A DNA stretch of 64,000 bases from Rhizobium sp. BT04. GTDB taxonomy: Bacteria > Pseudomonadota > Alphaproteobacteria > Rhizobiales > Rhizobiaceae. Made by a program: the position numbers and the translations under genes. Each line of letters starts with the position of its first letter. The stretch's first letter is position 1. Of the stretch, positions 1 through 9,457 are shown piece after piece. A model generated the notes under the pieces. That model was not told the DNA's origin, searched no databases, and worked only from the letters and a program-made list of their open reading frames with translations. The stretch lies in assembly GCF_030053135.1 (NCBI RefSeq), contig NZ_CP125652.1:2867001-2931000 (forward strand), given 5' to 3'.

Positions 1-3000
1 TTTCCTGCAGCAGCAGCTCCGCCGCCTCGATGACCGGATCGGAGTGGAAGAGCTCGCGCAGATGGCCGTTGAAGGCGACGTTGGCGACCGCTGCGATCGA
101 CATGCCGTGATGGTGGGCATAATAATTGTAGACCACGGCGCATTTCTTGCCTTCCGGCACACGCGTCGGCGTGAAGTCGACGGCATCGTGGAAGCCGAAC
201 TTGCCGAGCGCGCCGACCTTGCGCAGCCTCTGCAGGTTTTCGAGCGCGCCCGGCGGGTCGTACTGGCTGGCGAGCAGCGATGCATAAGGCGCGATGACGG
301 CATTGTGGCCGAGGCCGCGCTTCAGGCCGAGCGTCGGCACGCCGAAATTCGTATACTGATAATTGAGGTTATGGTCGCGGGCATTGAAGGCCGCTTCCGA
401 AATGCCCCACGGAATGCCGAGCTTGCGGGCGTAATTCATCTGCTCGACCACGACCAGATTGTTGGTCTGGTTGAGAATGCCCCCGCCGCGCTCCTGCATG
501 ACGAGCGGCGGCATCAGATATTCGAACATCGAGCCGGACCAGGAGACCAGCGCACCGCGTGACCCCACAGGCACGACCTGGCGGCCAAGGCGGTACCAGT
601 GTTCCGTCGGCAGATCGCCCTTGGCGATGCCGAAGAGGCTGGTCAGGCGGCATTCCGAGGCGAGAAGGTCGTAGCAGGCCTGATCGAGTTCACCGCTTTC
701 GACGCGGTAGCCGATCGACAGCAGGCGCCGCTCCGGCCGGAACAGGAAGCCGAAATCCATCGAGAAGGCGAGATCGCGGGCCTTGTCGCGCAGCGCTATC
801 AGGCGCGGCCGCAGCGCATCGACCTTGGAAAGGTCGAAGGTGCTGTCTGATATATGCGCCTCGCAGACCTTCACCAGGGATGCCGCCCATTGGGTGACCT
901 CTTCGCTCTGCTTCGACTTGACCTCATGGTCGAGATTGGCGGCGAGCTTCTCGATGTCGCGCGCGAGAACGGCAAGGTTGATGATGCGGATCGAGGCGAA
1001 TTCATGCTCGCGCTTGACGGCGGCAAGCGCATTCTGGAAGCCGACGATGCGTTCCTCCAGCCGCCGGCGCAGCGGGCGCACGGTCTTGCGGTCGTCGGGC
1101 AGGTCTGCCAGCACTTCACCGAGAATGCCGGCCGTGTCGCCGACGCCGTCGAGGTTGCCCTGCATATGGGCGGACGGCGCCTCTGCCCAGTTGCGGCAGG
1201 CCGACGAAATGGCGATCAGATGGCCGGCGAGATTGCCGCTGTCGACAGCCGAGACATAACGGGGCCCGAGCGTCTGCAGCGTATCGGTGTGATACCAGTT
1301 GAACAGATGGCCGCGGAATTTCTCCATTCTGTCGATCGTCGCGATCGTCTGCTCGAGCCGCTCCAGCGTCTCCTCGAAGGAGAACCAGCCGAATTGCCGG
1401 CCGGAAACGACGGAGAGCAGATAGACGCCGATATTCGTCGGCGAGGTCCGCGCCGCGACGATCACATGCGGCGTTTCCTGGATATTATCAGGCGGCAGAT
1501 AATTCTGCTCGGCCGTGGTGAAGGTCTCGAAATAACGCCAGGTGCGCCGGGCGATCTTGCGCAGTTCGCTGGACACGGAATCGGCGACCTCGAGCCGGTC
1601 CTCGGTCTCTGCCGACTGGCTGACATACCAGGCGACGACGGGCGACAGGATCCACAAAAGCGCGAAGGGAATGCCGACGACGAAGGCGTTGTCGCCGGGG
1701 AGGGCTGCAAAACCGAGCGCCAGCAGCGCCAGCGCGGGCGCATGCCACATCGCCTTGTAATACGAGATCAGCGTCCCCTGGCCGCCGGCCTGGACGCTGG
1801 CGGCGGTCCGCCACTGCAGCATCAGCTTGCGGCTGACGAACAGGCGGTAGAGCGAACGGCCGATCGCATCCGCCATCATGGCGGCCGAATCGGCGATGAA
1901 GACGATCCGCAACGCGACCTGCGCATTGGCGGCGGTGATATCGGACCAGACCGTATAGAGATGGGCGCGGGCGATGATATCGCTGGTGCGCGGAATGATG
2001 CCGTTGATCAGCGACAGCGTCGGCGCGACGAAGAGGCAGAAAATCAAGAGAATCTGCCAGATGAGCGCGCCGAGCGGACTCATGAAATACCAGCCGAGCA
2101 CGGAGGCGAAGAACCATGCGATCGGCGTCAGCGAGCGGCGCAGATTGTCGAACATCTTCCAGCGGCCGAGGGCCGTGACGCCGTATTTCGGATTGAACAT
2201 ATAGGGCAGCAGCTGCCAGTCGCCGCGCGCCCAGCGATGCTGACGCGAGGTCTCGACTTCGTAGCGGATCGGGAAATCCTCGACCAGCTCGAGATCGGTG
2301 ACGAGCGCGCAACGCGCCATCGAGCCTTCGAGAAGGTCGTGGCTGAGCACGGAGTTCTCGTCGATCCGGCCCTTCAGCGACGCTTCGAAGGCATCGACAT
2401 GATAAAGGCCCTTGCCGGTGAAGGTGCCTTCGCCGGCGAGATCCTGATAGACGTCGGAAACGGTGAAGACGTAAGGGTCGAGGCCGCGGTTGATCGAAAA
2501 GACGCGCTGGAAGACCGACGCGTCCTTGCCTGTTGTCAGCGACGGGGTGACGCGCGGCTGCAGCACGCCGTAGCCGCTTTCGACACGGCCGGTTTTCGGA
2601 TTGATGACCGGGCGATTGATCGGATGATAGAGCTTGCCGACGAGCTTGGTGACGGCATCGCGCATCAGGCGCGTATCGGCATCGAGCGTCATGACATACT
2701 GCACGTTGGCCGGCACGGTGTTGGCGCCCGGCAGATAGGTCGTGTCGCGGTCGCCGCGCAGCAGCATGTTCAGCTCGTGCAGCTTGCCGCGCTTGCGCTC
2801 CCAGCCCATCCACACACCTTCGGAAGGGTTATAGAGGCGACGGCGATGCAGCAGATAGAAACGCGTCTTGCCGTCATAGGCATAGCGGGCTGAAAGATTG
2901 GCGATCTCGCGCCGGGCATAATCGAGAACCTCGAGATCGGCGGGCGTTTCCTCGGTGTCGCTGTCCGGCCAATCGCTGAGCAGCGCGAAATAGAGTTCGC

Positions 3001-4552
3001 CGCGCGGATTGGCGAGATAATGAACCTCGAGATTGCGCACGTGGTCGTCGACGCTGTCGCGGTTCGAGATCAGGCAGGGCACGACGAGCAGCGTGCGCGC
3101 ATCCTCCGGAATGCCTTCCTTGAACTCGTAGCCGACCAGGCGCGCCGGCGTCACGAAGAAGGAAAGCACGGTGTTGAAGAGACCTGTGGCTCCCTCCGAT
3201 GCCGGCAGTGAGAACATGATCAGCAGCAGGGCGATTTCGATCGGCCCCATGCCGGCATTCGCCATGAACCGGCCGACGATCGCCATGGCGATGACCGTCA
3301 GCAGCATGACGGGCACGGCAATTGCCAGCCAGTTGAACTGGCGCACGGCGCGCACGAAATGCTGGATGAAGGTCGGGCGATAATTCGCCCGCGCCTCGAG
3401 CTTCGGCCGCTGCGCGCCGGACAGGAAACCGCCGACATTCGGTTCATGCGGCTGCGGCTCGTCGGAGGCCTTGGCGGCATCCGTCATGTCGAGCGCCAGC
3501 TGGGCGATTTCCATTTCCGTCAGCGGCGAGCGCTTGGCCAGCTTTTCGATCTGTTTGCGATATTTGTTGCGCGAGCCGGAATCGAGGATGCCGTAGTCCG
3601 AATGCTCCCAGAGCAGCTTGTCGACATGGCTGACCTGCTCGACCCAGACCGACCATTCGGCATCGTCGATCTCGCGAAGGCTGCGGATGATGTTGCCCAT
3701 CGTCACGTTGCCGGAAGACAGGCGGCTGTGTTCTGCGGTCGTCGCTTCTTCGGTGTTGCGGCCGAGTTCTTCCAGCCGCTCGTCGAGCCAGGTGATCGCC
3801 AGGCTCGATGTCTGCGAGCCGTCGCGCAGGCGATAGAGAAACTGTGTCGAGAAGGTATTGTCCTCGGCAAGCGGTTCCAGTGTCTTCAGATAGCTGGCCG
3901 CACCGGCCGGATCGGTCAGGCGCACCAATTCGTCGGCCGCCTCGTTGGCGCGGCGGCGCATGCGGCGGCTGGCTTCGACGCGGCTGGAAATGCGGCGAAG
4001 GTTTTCCACGAGCACGTAGCGCACAAGCGAAGGCAACGCCCAGAGTTCGCCGATCCTCAGCGTCTCGCTGGCCTGAAAACCGTCGACCAGCGCCGTCAGG
4101 CTTTCCTGCGAGATCGTGCTGTGGGTATGGGCGACGTAGAGCCAGGCAAGCACGAGGGTGCGCGGTACCTCGACGCCGCCGACGACCATGGTCGGCAATT
4201 CGCGATAGAAGCGGCGGGGAAAGTCGCGCCGCACCTCCTGGATCGCCTCTTCGACGATATAATGATTGTCCAGCAGCCATTCCGCCGCCGGCGTGATCGT
4301 CTCGCCGGCTTCGACGTCGGTCGCCGTCGTCCGGTAGACGCGCAGGATTTCCTTCTCGTTTTCCTTGTGGCGCGCGAAGAAATCGAAGGGGGCGAAAGCC
4401 GGCAGCTTGTCGACGCCGCTGCGGGCGACCGCATCGCCCATCGCCTTGATGTCCTCGATGGCAAGATAGGTCGAGCGGATCGAATCGTTGTGATCGATCT
4501 GCTTCGTCTCGGATTCGCGCGGAAGGCTCGGAGAAAGATTGGCAATAGACAT
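1..4552 (-). CDS. ndvB: Cyclic beta-1,2-glucan synthase, N-terminal part (3' end outside window)
   Basis: Inner-membrane enzyme that makes periplasmic cyclic beta-1,2-glucan, needed for osmotic adaptation and nodule or plant infection (ndvB/chvB). The minus-strand frame is open from the ATG at 4552 (MSIANLSPSLPRESE) to the window edge, giving about 1517 residues; the family is about 2,800 residues, so the C-terminal glycoside-phosphorylase part lies outside. Visible parts are a hydrophilic N-terminus, membrane segments near residue 400 and after residue 790, a glycosyltransferase core with LDADTRLM near residue 620, and RQHRWARGDW near residue 770. The many ORFs on the opposite strand are shadows. 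Identification is strong; the start is inferred from the first in-frame ATG of a typical NdvB N-terminus. Confidence 0.95.
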   Translation of the reverse strand, partial: MSIANLSPSLPRESETKQIDHNDSIRSTYLAIEDIKAMGDAVARSGVDKLPAFAPFDFFARHKENEKEILRVYRTTATDVEAGETITPAAEWLLDNHYIVEEAIQEVRRDFPRRFYRELPTMVVGGVEVPRTLVLAWLYVAHTHSTISQESLTALVDGFQASETLRIGELWALPSLVRYVLVENLRRISSRVEASRRMRRRANEAADELVRLTDPAGAASYLKTLEPLAEDNTFSTQFLYRLRDGSQTSSLAITWLDERLEELGRNTEEATTAEHSRLSSGNVTMGNIIRSLREIDDAEWSVWVEQVSHVDKLLWEHSDYGILDSGSRNKYRKQIEKLAKRSPLTEMEIAQLALDMTDAAKASDEPQPHEPNVGGFLSGAQRPKLEARANYRPTFIQHFVRAVRQFNWLAIAVPVMLLTVIAMAIVGRFMANAGMGPIEIALLLIMFSLPASEGATGLFNTVLSFFVTPARLVGYEFKEGIPEDARTLLVVPCLISNRDSVDDHVRNLEVHYLANPRGELYFALLSDWPDSDTEETPADLEVLDYARREIANLSARYAYDGKTRFYLLHRRRLYNPSEGVWMGWERKRGKLHELNMLLRGDRDTTYLPGANTVPANVQYVMTLDADTRLMRDAVTKLVGKLYHPINRPVINPKTGRVESGYGVLQPRVTPSLTTGKDASVFQRVFSINRGLDPYVFTVSDVYQDLAGEGTFTGKGLYHVDAFEASLKGRIDENSVLSHDLLEGSMARCALVTDLELVEDFPIRYEVETSRQHRWARGDWQLLPYMFNPKYGVTALGRWKMFDNLRRSLTPIAWFFASVLGWYFMSPLGALIWQILLIFCLFVAPTLSLINGIIPRTSDIIARAHLYTVWSDITAANAQVALRIVFIADSAAMMADAIGRSLYRLFVSRKLMLQWRTAASVQAGGQGTLISYYKAMWHAPALALLALGFAALPGDNAFVVGIPFALLWILSPVVAWYVSQSAETEDRLEVADSVSSELRKIARRTWRYFETFTTAEQNYLPPDNIQETPHVIVAARTSPTNIGVYLLSVVSGRQFGWFSFEETLERLEQTIATIDRMEKFRGHLFNWYHTDTLQTLGPRYVSAVDSGNLAGHLIAISSACRNWAEAPSAHMQGNLDGVGDTAGILGEVLADLPDDRKTVRPLRRRLEERIVGFQNALAAVKREHEFASIRIINLAVLARDIEKLAANLDHEVKSKQSEEVTQWAASLVKVCEAHISDSTFDLSKVDALRPRLIALRDKARDLAFSMDFGFLFRPERRLLSIGYRVESGELDQACYDLLASECRLTSLFGIAKGDLPTEHWYRLGRQVVPVGSRGALVSWSGSMFEYLMPPLVMQERGGGILNQTNNLVVVEQMNYARKLGIPWGISEAAFNARDHNLNYQYTNFGVPTLGLKRGLGHNAVIAPYASLLASQYDPPGALENLQRLRKVGALGKFGFHDAVDFTPTRVPEGKKCAVVYNYYAHHHGMSIAAVANVAFNGHLRELFHSDPVIEAAELLLQE

Positions 4553-5194
4553 GGGTTCGGTTCTGGATCCAAACAAAGTTATGGCTGTTTTGCTCAGCCT
4601 TTTGCACTGCTTATCATGACTGCTACATGAACGGAGCCCAATTCTTCGAAGATCGATGAATCGGGATAAATGACGCTTCGGCCCAACGCTGCGAACGGGC
4701 TACGCCCCGGTTTCAGCGCGCGGCCCGACGGATGATCGAGACCATCGGTACCCTGTCCGCGAAAGCCATGGCGAAAACTTGGCCATCATCGGAATAATTC
4801 AAGTCATGAGGCAGGAGCTATAGCCCCGGCGGGCAAGTCTTGGCGGCGGGAATGACAAGATGCCGGTAATGCGAGAGCTCTTTGATTTCGGGAAAGGAAT
4901 GGGTGGGGCGTCACCGGCAAAACCGATCCCCTCCGGCCGAACGCTGGAGTGCGGATCGTCCAGGTGCGCAGCGGAAATAGGAAGCCAGCCACATCGCATG
5001 AACACGCTCGATGCGATCGCTTCAAATGGCGTGAAAAGATTAGGGAAGAATGACGATACGGATGGCAATGCCGGCCACCGGAGCAAGAGTGCTCGAGTGT
5101 CAGGAGAACGACGGGACAATCAAACGTTCCGGAATTCAATAAGGGCGGAAACCACCGCAGCGCCGGCATCTGCCGACGCCTATCATCGCCCGGA
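4553..5194. other. Gene-poor upstream region of ndvB
   Basis: About 640 bases without a convincing gene. It should hold the ndvB promoter, but no clear -35/-10 pair was recognised. Open frames on both strands (for example 4860-5273 plus and 4804-5259 minus) have low-complexity composition with no recognisable domain and no good ribosome binding site, so they were not called. Confidence 0.5.
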
Positions 5195-5359
5195 TTATCC
5201 GACGACGCCGCAAACCATCCCCACGACGAACAGGAATGCCGCCGTGAAGATTGCGCCATGGAGCGCCGTCTGAAGCCGGTGACGCGTGGTGAGCGGCTTC
5301 CTCGTCCCTACGGAACCGTACTGGTTCACGTGAGTATGCGAAATACCCAGATCTGCCAT
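5195..5359 (-). CDS. Small single-pass membrane protein, 54 residues
   Basis: An unrecognised small protein starting MADLGISHTHVNQYGSVGTR. Residues 1-32 are polar and basic, and residues about 33-54 form one strongly hydrophobic helix (LHGAIFTAAFLFVVGMVCGV) that ends two residues before the stop. The ATG at 5359 is preceded by a good GGAGG about 5 bases upstream. A T/A-rich palindrome (5417-5443) lies about 60 bases upstream and could be an operator. The predicted topology is a cytoplasmic N-terminus with a C-terminal tail anchor. Function is unknown; the start signal and the clean helix support a real gene. Confidence 0.6.
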   Translation of the reverse strand: MADLGISHTHVNQYGSVGTRKPLTTRHRLQTALHGAIFTAAFLFVVGMVCGVVG

Positions 5360-5416
5360 ATGTCGCCTCCGTTGTTCTCGTTCGGCCGGTTGTGCGGCTC
5401 GCGCTTATATTCTTAT

Positions 5417-5443
5417 TTTATCTATCAAGTAGGTAGAGATAAA
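5417..5443. promoter_or_regulatory. Imperfect A/T-rich palindrome upstream of the 54-residue membrane protein
   Basis: TTTATCT and AGATAAA arms flank a 13-base core; a second, inner inverted repeat is TCTATC-N5-GGTAGA. The size and position fit a TetR-like operator over the promoter of the small gene that starts at 5359. No regulator gene is adjacent, so the assignment is only a suggestion. Confidence 0.35.
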
Positions 5444-5485
5444 TTTCCGTCTAGAGCGTACGGAAGAGAAAATTCAACCCGCCCT

Positions 5486-5674
5486 TCAGCAGAGCGTGCG
5501 CCATGCCCAGATCCACGACCGCTCGACGGCGTCCTCAGTCTGAGACGGGTTTGCGGGGGCCTCGATCAGCCGACGGTCCTTCTCCGCGGGAATGCATGTT
5601 GAAATCTGTTCCCTGCGGTCGGCTTTAACGGGAGGATCGAGGTAGCCCATGGTCATCCCACCGAGAAAGAACAT
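5486..5674 (-). CDS. Hypothetical small protein, 62 residues
   Basis: Begins MFFLGGMTMGYLDPPVKADR. The ATG at 5674 has GGAGG 7 bases upstream, which is the main reason for reporting it. No transmembrane segment or domain is evident beyond a short hydrophobic N-terminus, and it ends in a Trp-rich tail (ERSWIWAWRTLC). It is on the same strand as the 54-residue membrane protein 127 bases downstream. It could be a chance ORF. Confidence 0.35.
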   Translation of the reverse strand: MFFLGGMTMGYLDPPVKADRREQISTCIPAEKDRRLIEAPANPSQTEDAVERSWIWAWRTLC

Positions 5675-5836
5675 GCTTCAACCTCCATCGATCACGAAAG
5701 CTAACAAACGTTAACGAGATCATGACAGAAGCAAGGCAGCTGTCAATAGTCTAGTTGAATGGTCGTCTTTTAGCAAAGCATTATCCTTAACGCCGCCGCC
5801 GGCCTTTTCTTTTCAACGATTTGAAAAGATTGCCCT

Positions 5837-6586
5837 TCACGCTTTGACGAAACCCTTGCTCGCGATCATCAAATTTTTCGTGTAGTCCTCCTGTACCGCG
5901 CCCCTGGCCAGGTCTTGCGAGCTCAATCGCTCGACGACGGCGCCGTTGCGCATGACGCCGAGCCTTTCGCACATATGGGTGACGACGCCGAGATCATGGC
6001 TCACCATCACGAAGGTGAGCTTGCGGTCGCGCCGGATCTGTTCCAAGAGGTTCAGCACCTCGGCCTGCACCGAGGCATCGAGCGCCGATGTCGGCTCGTC
6101 GAGCAGCAGGATAGACGGTTCGACGATCAGCGCCCGGGCGATCGCCACGCGCTGCCGCTGGCCGCCCGAAAGCTGGTGCGGGTAGCGGAAACGGAACCCA
6201 TTGCCGAGGCCGACCTCGTCGAGTGCCCGGGCGATGCGCCTCTCGCTCTCGCCGATGCCGTGGATGGCAAGCGGTTCCAGCAGGAGCCGGTCGATCGTCT
6301 GGCGCGGATGCAGCGAACCATAAGGGTCCTGAAACACCATCTGCACGCGCCGATAGAAGGTTTTGCTGCGTTTCGAACCCGTCAGCGCTTCGCCGTCGAT
6401 GGAGATTGCGCCGCCGCTGATCGGCGCAAGCCCGGCCACGGCCCGCAGCAGGGTCGACTTTCCCGAGCCGGATTCCCCGACGAGACCGAAGGATTCACCG
6501 CCTTCGACGGTGATGCTGACATCCTTCAGCGCATGAAATTCGTCGTAAACGACGCTGAGATCGTCGATCTCGAGAGTTGCGCTCAT
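5837..6586 (-). CDS. Dipeptide/oligopeptide ABC transporter ATP-binding protein (DppF-like)
   Basis: One of two cytoplasmic ATPases energising peptide import. The sequence has a Walker A motif GESGSGKST near residue 40, the Q-loop FQDPYGSLHPR, the signature LSGGQRQR and Walker B LLLDEPTSALD. The start at 6586 (MSATLEIDDL) was chosen because its ATG overlaps the stop of the preceding ATPase gene as ATGA; an in-frame ATG three codons upstream is less likely. At 249 residues it is shorter than many DppF proteins and lacks the usual C-terminal oligopeptide-binding extension. It is the last gene of a five- or six-gene operon. Confidence 0.9.
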   Translation of the reverse strand: MSATLEIDDLSVVYDEFHALKDVSITVEGGESFGLVGESGSGKSTLLRAVAGLAPISGGAISIDGEALTGSKRSKTFYRRVQMVFQDPYGSLHPRQTIDRLLLEPLAIHGIGESERRIARALDEVGLGNGFRFRYPHQLSGGQRQRVAIARALIVEPSILLLDEPTSALDASVQAEVLNLLEQIRRDRKLTFVMVSHDLGVVTHMCERLGVMRNGAVVERLSSQDLARGAVQEDYTKNLMIASKGFVKA

Positions 6587-7416
6587 GCCGCCCACTCCGG
6601 CCTGCGGTCGAGCACCGGCAGCGGATGGCGGTTTGCGCCGATCTCGGGCATGCAGTTCAGCAACCCTTGCGTATAGGGATGTTTTGCCTGTTTGAGATCG
6701 GCGGCCGCCAGTTCCTCGACGATCTTTCCGGCATACATGACGATGACGCGGTCGCAGAAGGAGGAGACCAGCCTCAGATCGTGGGAGACGAAGATCAGAC
6801 CCATGCCGCGCTCCGACACCAGCCTGTCCATGATCCTCAGCACATCGAGCTGCACCGTCACGTCGAGCGCCGAGGTCGGCTCGTCGGCAATCAGCAGTTC
6901 AGGCCCGGCGATCAGCATCATGGCAATCATCGCCCGCTGCCCCATGCCGCCCGAGACCTCATGCGGATGCAGGTCGAAGACGCGCTGGGGATCGCGGATC
7001 TGCACCGCTTCCAGCATGGCGAGCGCGCGATCGCGCGCCTCCGCCTTGCCGACCTTCTCATGCGTGCGCAGCGTTTCGCAGATCTGCCGCCCGATCGTCA
7101 TGACCGGATCGAGCGAGTATTTCGGATCCTGCAGGATCATGGCGATGCGCTTGCCACGCAGCCTGCGCCTTTCGCCGGCAGACGCCTTGATCAGGTCGAT
7201 GCCGTTGAAATCGAGCCGGTCGGCCGTGACGATGCCGTGTTTCGGCGTCAGACCCATGATCGCCCGGCCGGTCTGCGACTTGCCGGAACCGGATTCGCCG
7301 ACAATGCCGAGCCTTTCCTTGCCGAGGGTGAAGGAGACGCCGCGCACGGCCTCGATCACGCCGGTGCGCGTGGGGTAGCTGACCTTGAGCTTGTCGACGG
7401 TCAGAAGTGTCGTCAT
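6583..7416 (-). CDS. Dipeptide/oligopeptide ABC transporter ATP-binding protein (DppD-like)
   Basis: A 277-residue ATPase paired with the DppF-like subunit. It carries GESGSGKSQTGR (Walker A), the Q-loop LQDPKYSLDP, a signature variant VSGGMGQRAMIA and LIADEPTSALD, followed by a C-terminal segment rich in basic residues and ending PVLDRRPEWAA, typical of oligopeptide ATPases. The longer frame to 7569 is an upstream extension in the wrong reading of the permease gene; MTTLLTVDKL at 7416 overlaps the permease stop as ATGA and is the better start. Translational coupling with both neighbours suggests stoichiometric expression. Confidence 0.92.
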   Translation of the reverse strand: MTTLLTVDKLKVSYPTRTGVIEAVRGVSFTLGKERLGIVGESGSGKSQTGRAIMGLTPKHGIVTADRLDFNGIDLIKASAGERRRLRGKRIAMILQDPKYSLDPVMTIGRQICETLRTHEKVGKAEARDRALAMLEAVQIRDPQRVFDLHPHEVSGGMGQRAMIAMMLIAGPELLIADEPTSALDVTVQLDVLRIMDRLVSERGMGLIFVSHDLRLVSSFCDRVIVMYAGKIVEELAAADLKQAKHPYTQGLLNCMPEIGANRHPLPVLDRRPEWAA

Positions 7417-8348
7417 TGGCCGCTCTCCTTCGGATCGAGCGCGTCGCGCAGGCCGTCGCCGAGGAGATTGAAGCCGAGGCTGACGATGAGGATGGCGATG
7501 CCGGGCATCGCCGCGACCCACCATTGATCGAGAATGAAGCGCCGGCCCGAGGCGATCATCGCACCCCATTCCGGCAGCGGCGGCTGCGCGCCGAGGCCAA
7601 GGAAACCGAGACCGGCCGCCGTCAGGATGATGCCCGCCATATCGAGCGTCACCCGCACGATCAGCGAGGAAATGCAGAGCGGCATGACATGGCGCACGAT
7701 GATGCGGAGCGGCGAGGCGCCCATCAGCTTCACCGCCGAAATATAGTCGGACCGCCGCACCGTCAGCGTCTCGGCACGCGCGATGCGGGCATAGGGCGGC
7801 CAGGATGTGATGGCGATGGCGATGATCGCGTTCTGGATGCCCGGACCGAGAGCGGCGACGAAGGCCAGCGCCAGCACCAGCTTCGGAAAGGCGAGGAAAA
7901 TATCGGTGATGCGCATCAGCGTCGCATCCACCCAGCCTCCGGCATAACCGGAGACCGTGCCGACGATCAGCCCGATCGGCGCCGAGATGACGGCGACGAG
8001 CACGACGACGAACAGCGTCAATCTCGATCCGTAGATCAGCCGCGAATAGATGTCGCGGCCCTGGTCGTCGGTGCCGAGCAGAAATTCACCCGTTCCGGGC
8101 GGCAGCAGCCGGGCATTGCGGAGATCGCCGACGACGGGATTGTGCGTGGCGATCACATCGGCGAAGGCGGCGATGAAAAGCAGCGCCACGATGATCAGCA
8201 GGCCGACCACCGCAAGCCTGTTGGCCGTGAACTGCCGCCAGGTGATGTAGGCGCGGCCGAGGCGGGCCTGCAGGCGCGATTGCGGCCGGTCGGAAAGCAG
8301 CCACTCGCGGCGGCTCATCGTCGGAGATGGGCTGGCAGGGGCCGTCAT
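7413..8348 (-). CDS. Dipeptide/oligopeptide ABC transporter permease (DppC-like)
   Basis: Inner-membrane permease of 311 residues, starting MTAPASPSPTMSRREW. An N-terminal OppC-type segment is followed by a first helix (VVGLLIIVALLFIAAFADV) and a BPD_transp_1 domain with the EAA loop around the sequence SDYISAVKLMGASPLRI. The open frame continues upstream to 8780, but the N-terminal part of that frame is arginine-rich shadow of the preceding permease; the ATG at 8348 overlaps the upstream stop as ATGA. Together with the DppB-like protein it forms the translocation pore. Confidence 0.92.
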   Translation of the reverse strand: MTAPASPSPTMSRREWLLSDRPQSRLQARLGRAYITWRQFTANRLAVVGLLIIVALLFIAAFADVIATHNPVVGDLRNARLLPPGTGEFLLGTDDQGRDIYSRLIYGSRLTLFVVVLVAVISAPIGLIVGTVSGYAGGWVDATLMRITDIFLAFPKLVLALAFVAALGPGIQNAIIAIAITSWPPYARIARAETLTVRRSDYISAVKLMGASPLRIIVRHVMPLCISSLIVRVTLDMAGIILTAAGLGFLGLGAQPPLPEWGAMIASGRRFILDQWWVAAMPGIAILIVSLGFNLLGDGLRDALDPKESGQ

Positions 8349-9457
8349 CGGTTTCGCGTCCTCGGGTCGAGCGTCCGGTAGAGAAGATCGGACAGAAGGT
8401 TGATGCCGATGAAGATCGTGCCGATGACGATCGTGCCGCCGAGCACGGCATTCATGTCGGCATTCTGCAGCGAATTGGTGATGTAGAGCCCGATGCCCGG
8501 CCAGGAAAACACCGTCTCGGTGAGCACCGACCCTTCGAGCAGACCGGCATAGGAAAGCGCAATCACGGTGACCAGCGGCACGGCGGCATTGCGCAGCGCA
8601 TGGCCCCAGATCACCCGCGTTTCCGAAAGACCCTTGGCCCGCGCGGCAACGATATATTCCTGCGAAAGCTCGTTCAGCATGAAGCTGCGCGTCATCCGGC
8701 TGATATAGGCAAGCGAGAAATAGCCGAGCAGCGAAGCGGGCAGGATGATGTGGCGGAAGACGTCGTAGAAAACATCCCATTGCCCCTGCCAGGCGCTGTC
8801 CAAGAGATAAAAGCCGGTGATCGGCGTGAACGTATATTCGAAGACGATGTCGATGCGGCCGGGAAAGGCCACCCAGCGCAGCTGCGCGTAGAAGATGACG
8901 AGCGAGATCAGCGCCAGCCAGAAGATCGGCACCGAATAACCGATCAGGCCGACGACGCGCACCACCTGGTCGGCGATGCTGCCACGACGCACGGCGGCGA
9001 GAACGCCGAGCGGCACGCCGACGAAAGCGCCGATCAGCGTTCCGAGCGTTGCGAGCTCTATCGTCGCCGGAAATGCACGGCGAATATCGACCATGACAGG
9101 ATTGGTCGTCAGCACCGAATTGCCGAAATCGCCGGACAGGACGCCTTTGATATAGATGAAGAACTGCTGATAGAGCGGCAGATTGAAACCCATCTCCTGG
9201 CGCACCCGCTCGACGACATGGTTGGGGGCGCGATCGCCGAGGATGGCGAGCACGGGATCGATCGGCACGACGCGGCCGATGAAGAAGGTGACGGCCAAGA
9301 GGCCGAGATAGGTGGTGACGGCGGCAAACAGGAACCGCCCCAGCGCCTTTGCGAAGGCCTTGGCACGGCCCTTTCGGGGCCGCGCCTCCTGTCTTGTTTC
9401 GACGGTGCTCAAACCACTCAATCCTGCCGGACTATTCCTTGGCGATCGGACCGACAA
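8345..9457 (-). CDS. Dipeptide/oligopeptide ABC transporter permease (DppB-like)
   Basis: Permease of up to 370 residues with the DppB/OppB N-terminal domain (PIDPVLAILGDRAPNHVVER, a proline-rich periplasmic loop) and a BPD_transp_1 core with QEYIVAARAKGLSETRV as the coupling loop. The ATG at 9457 would overlap the binding-protein gene by 26 bases. TTG codons near 9409-9418, preceded by AGGA, are credible alternatives that would remove the overlap and shorten the protein by about 14-17 residues. Function assignment is firm at family level; the peptide specificity cannot be read from sequence. Confidence 0.9.
   Translation of the reverse strand: MSVRSPRNSPAGLSGLSTVETRQEARPRKGRAKAFAKALGRFLFAAVTTYLGLLAVTFFIGRVVPIDPVLAILGDRAPNHVVERVRQEMGFNLPLYQQFFIYIKGVLSGDFGNSVLTTNPVMVDIRRAFPATIELATLGTLIGAFVGVPLGVLAAVRRGSIADQVVRVVGLIGYSVPIFWLALISLVIFYAQLRWVAFPGRIDIVFEYTFTPITGFYLLDSAWQGQWDVFYDVFRHIILPASLLGYFSLAYISRMTRSFMLNELSQEYIVAARAKGLSETRVIWGHALRNAAVPLVTVIALSYAGLLEGSVLTETVFSWPGIGLYITNSLQNADMNAVLGGTIVIGTIFIGINLLSDLLYRTLDPRTRNR

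Noticed and set aside
854..2893. 679-residue open frame on the plus strand
   Set aside because: It is antisense to ndvB, is Arg/Asp/Gly-rich without any domain, and the opposite strand carries a clear NdvB sequence. It arises from GC-rich codon bias.
4860..5273. 137-residue open frame in the ndvB upstream region
   Set aside because: Low-complexity composition, no ribosome binding site, and it overlaps the better-supported 54-residue gene on the other strand.
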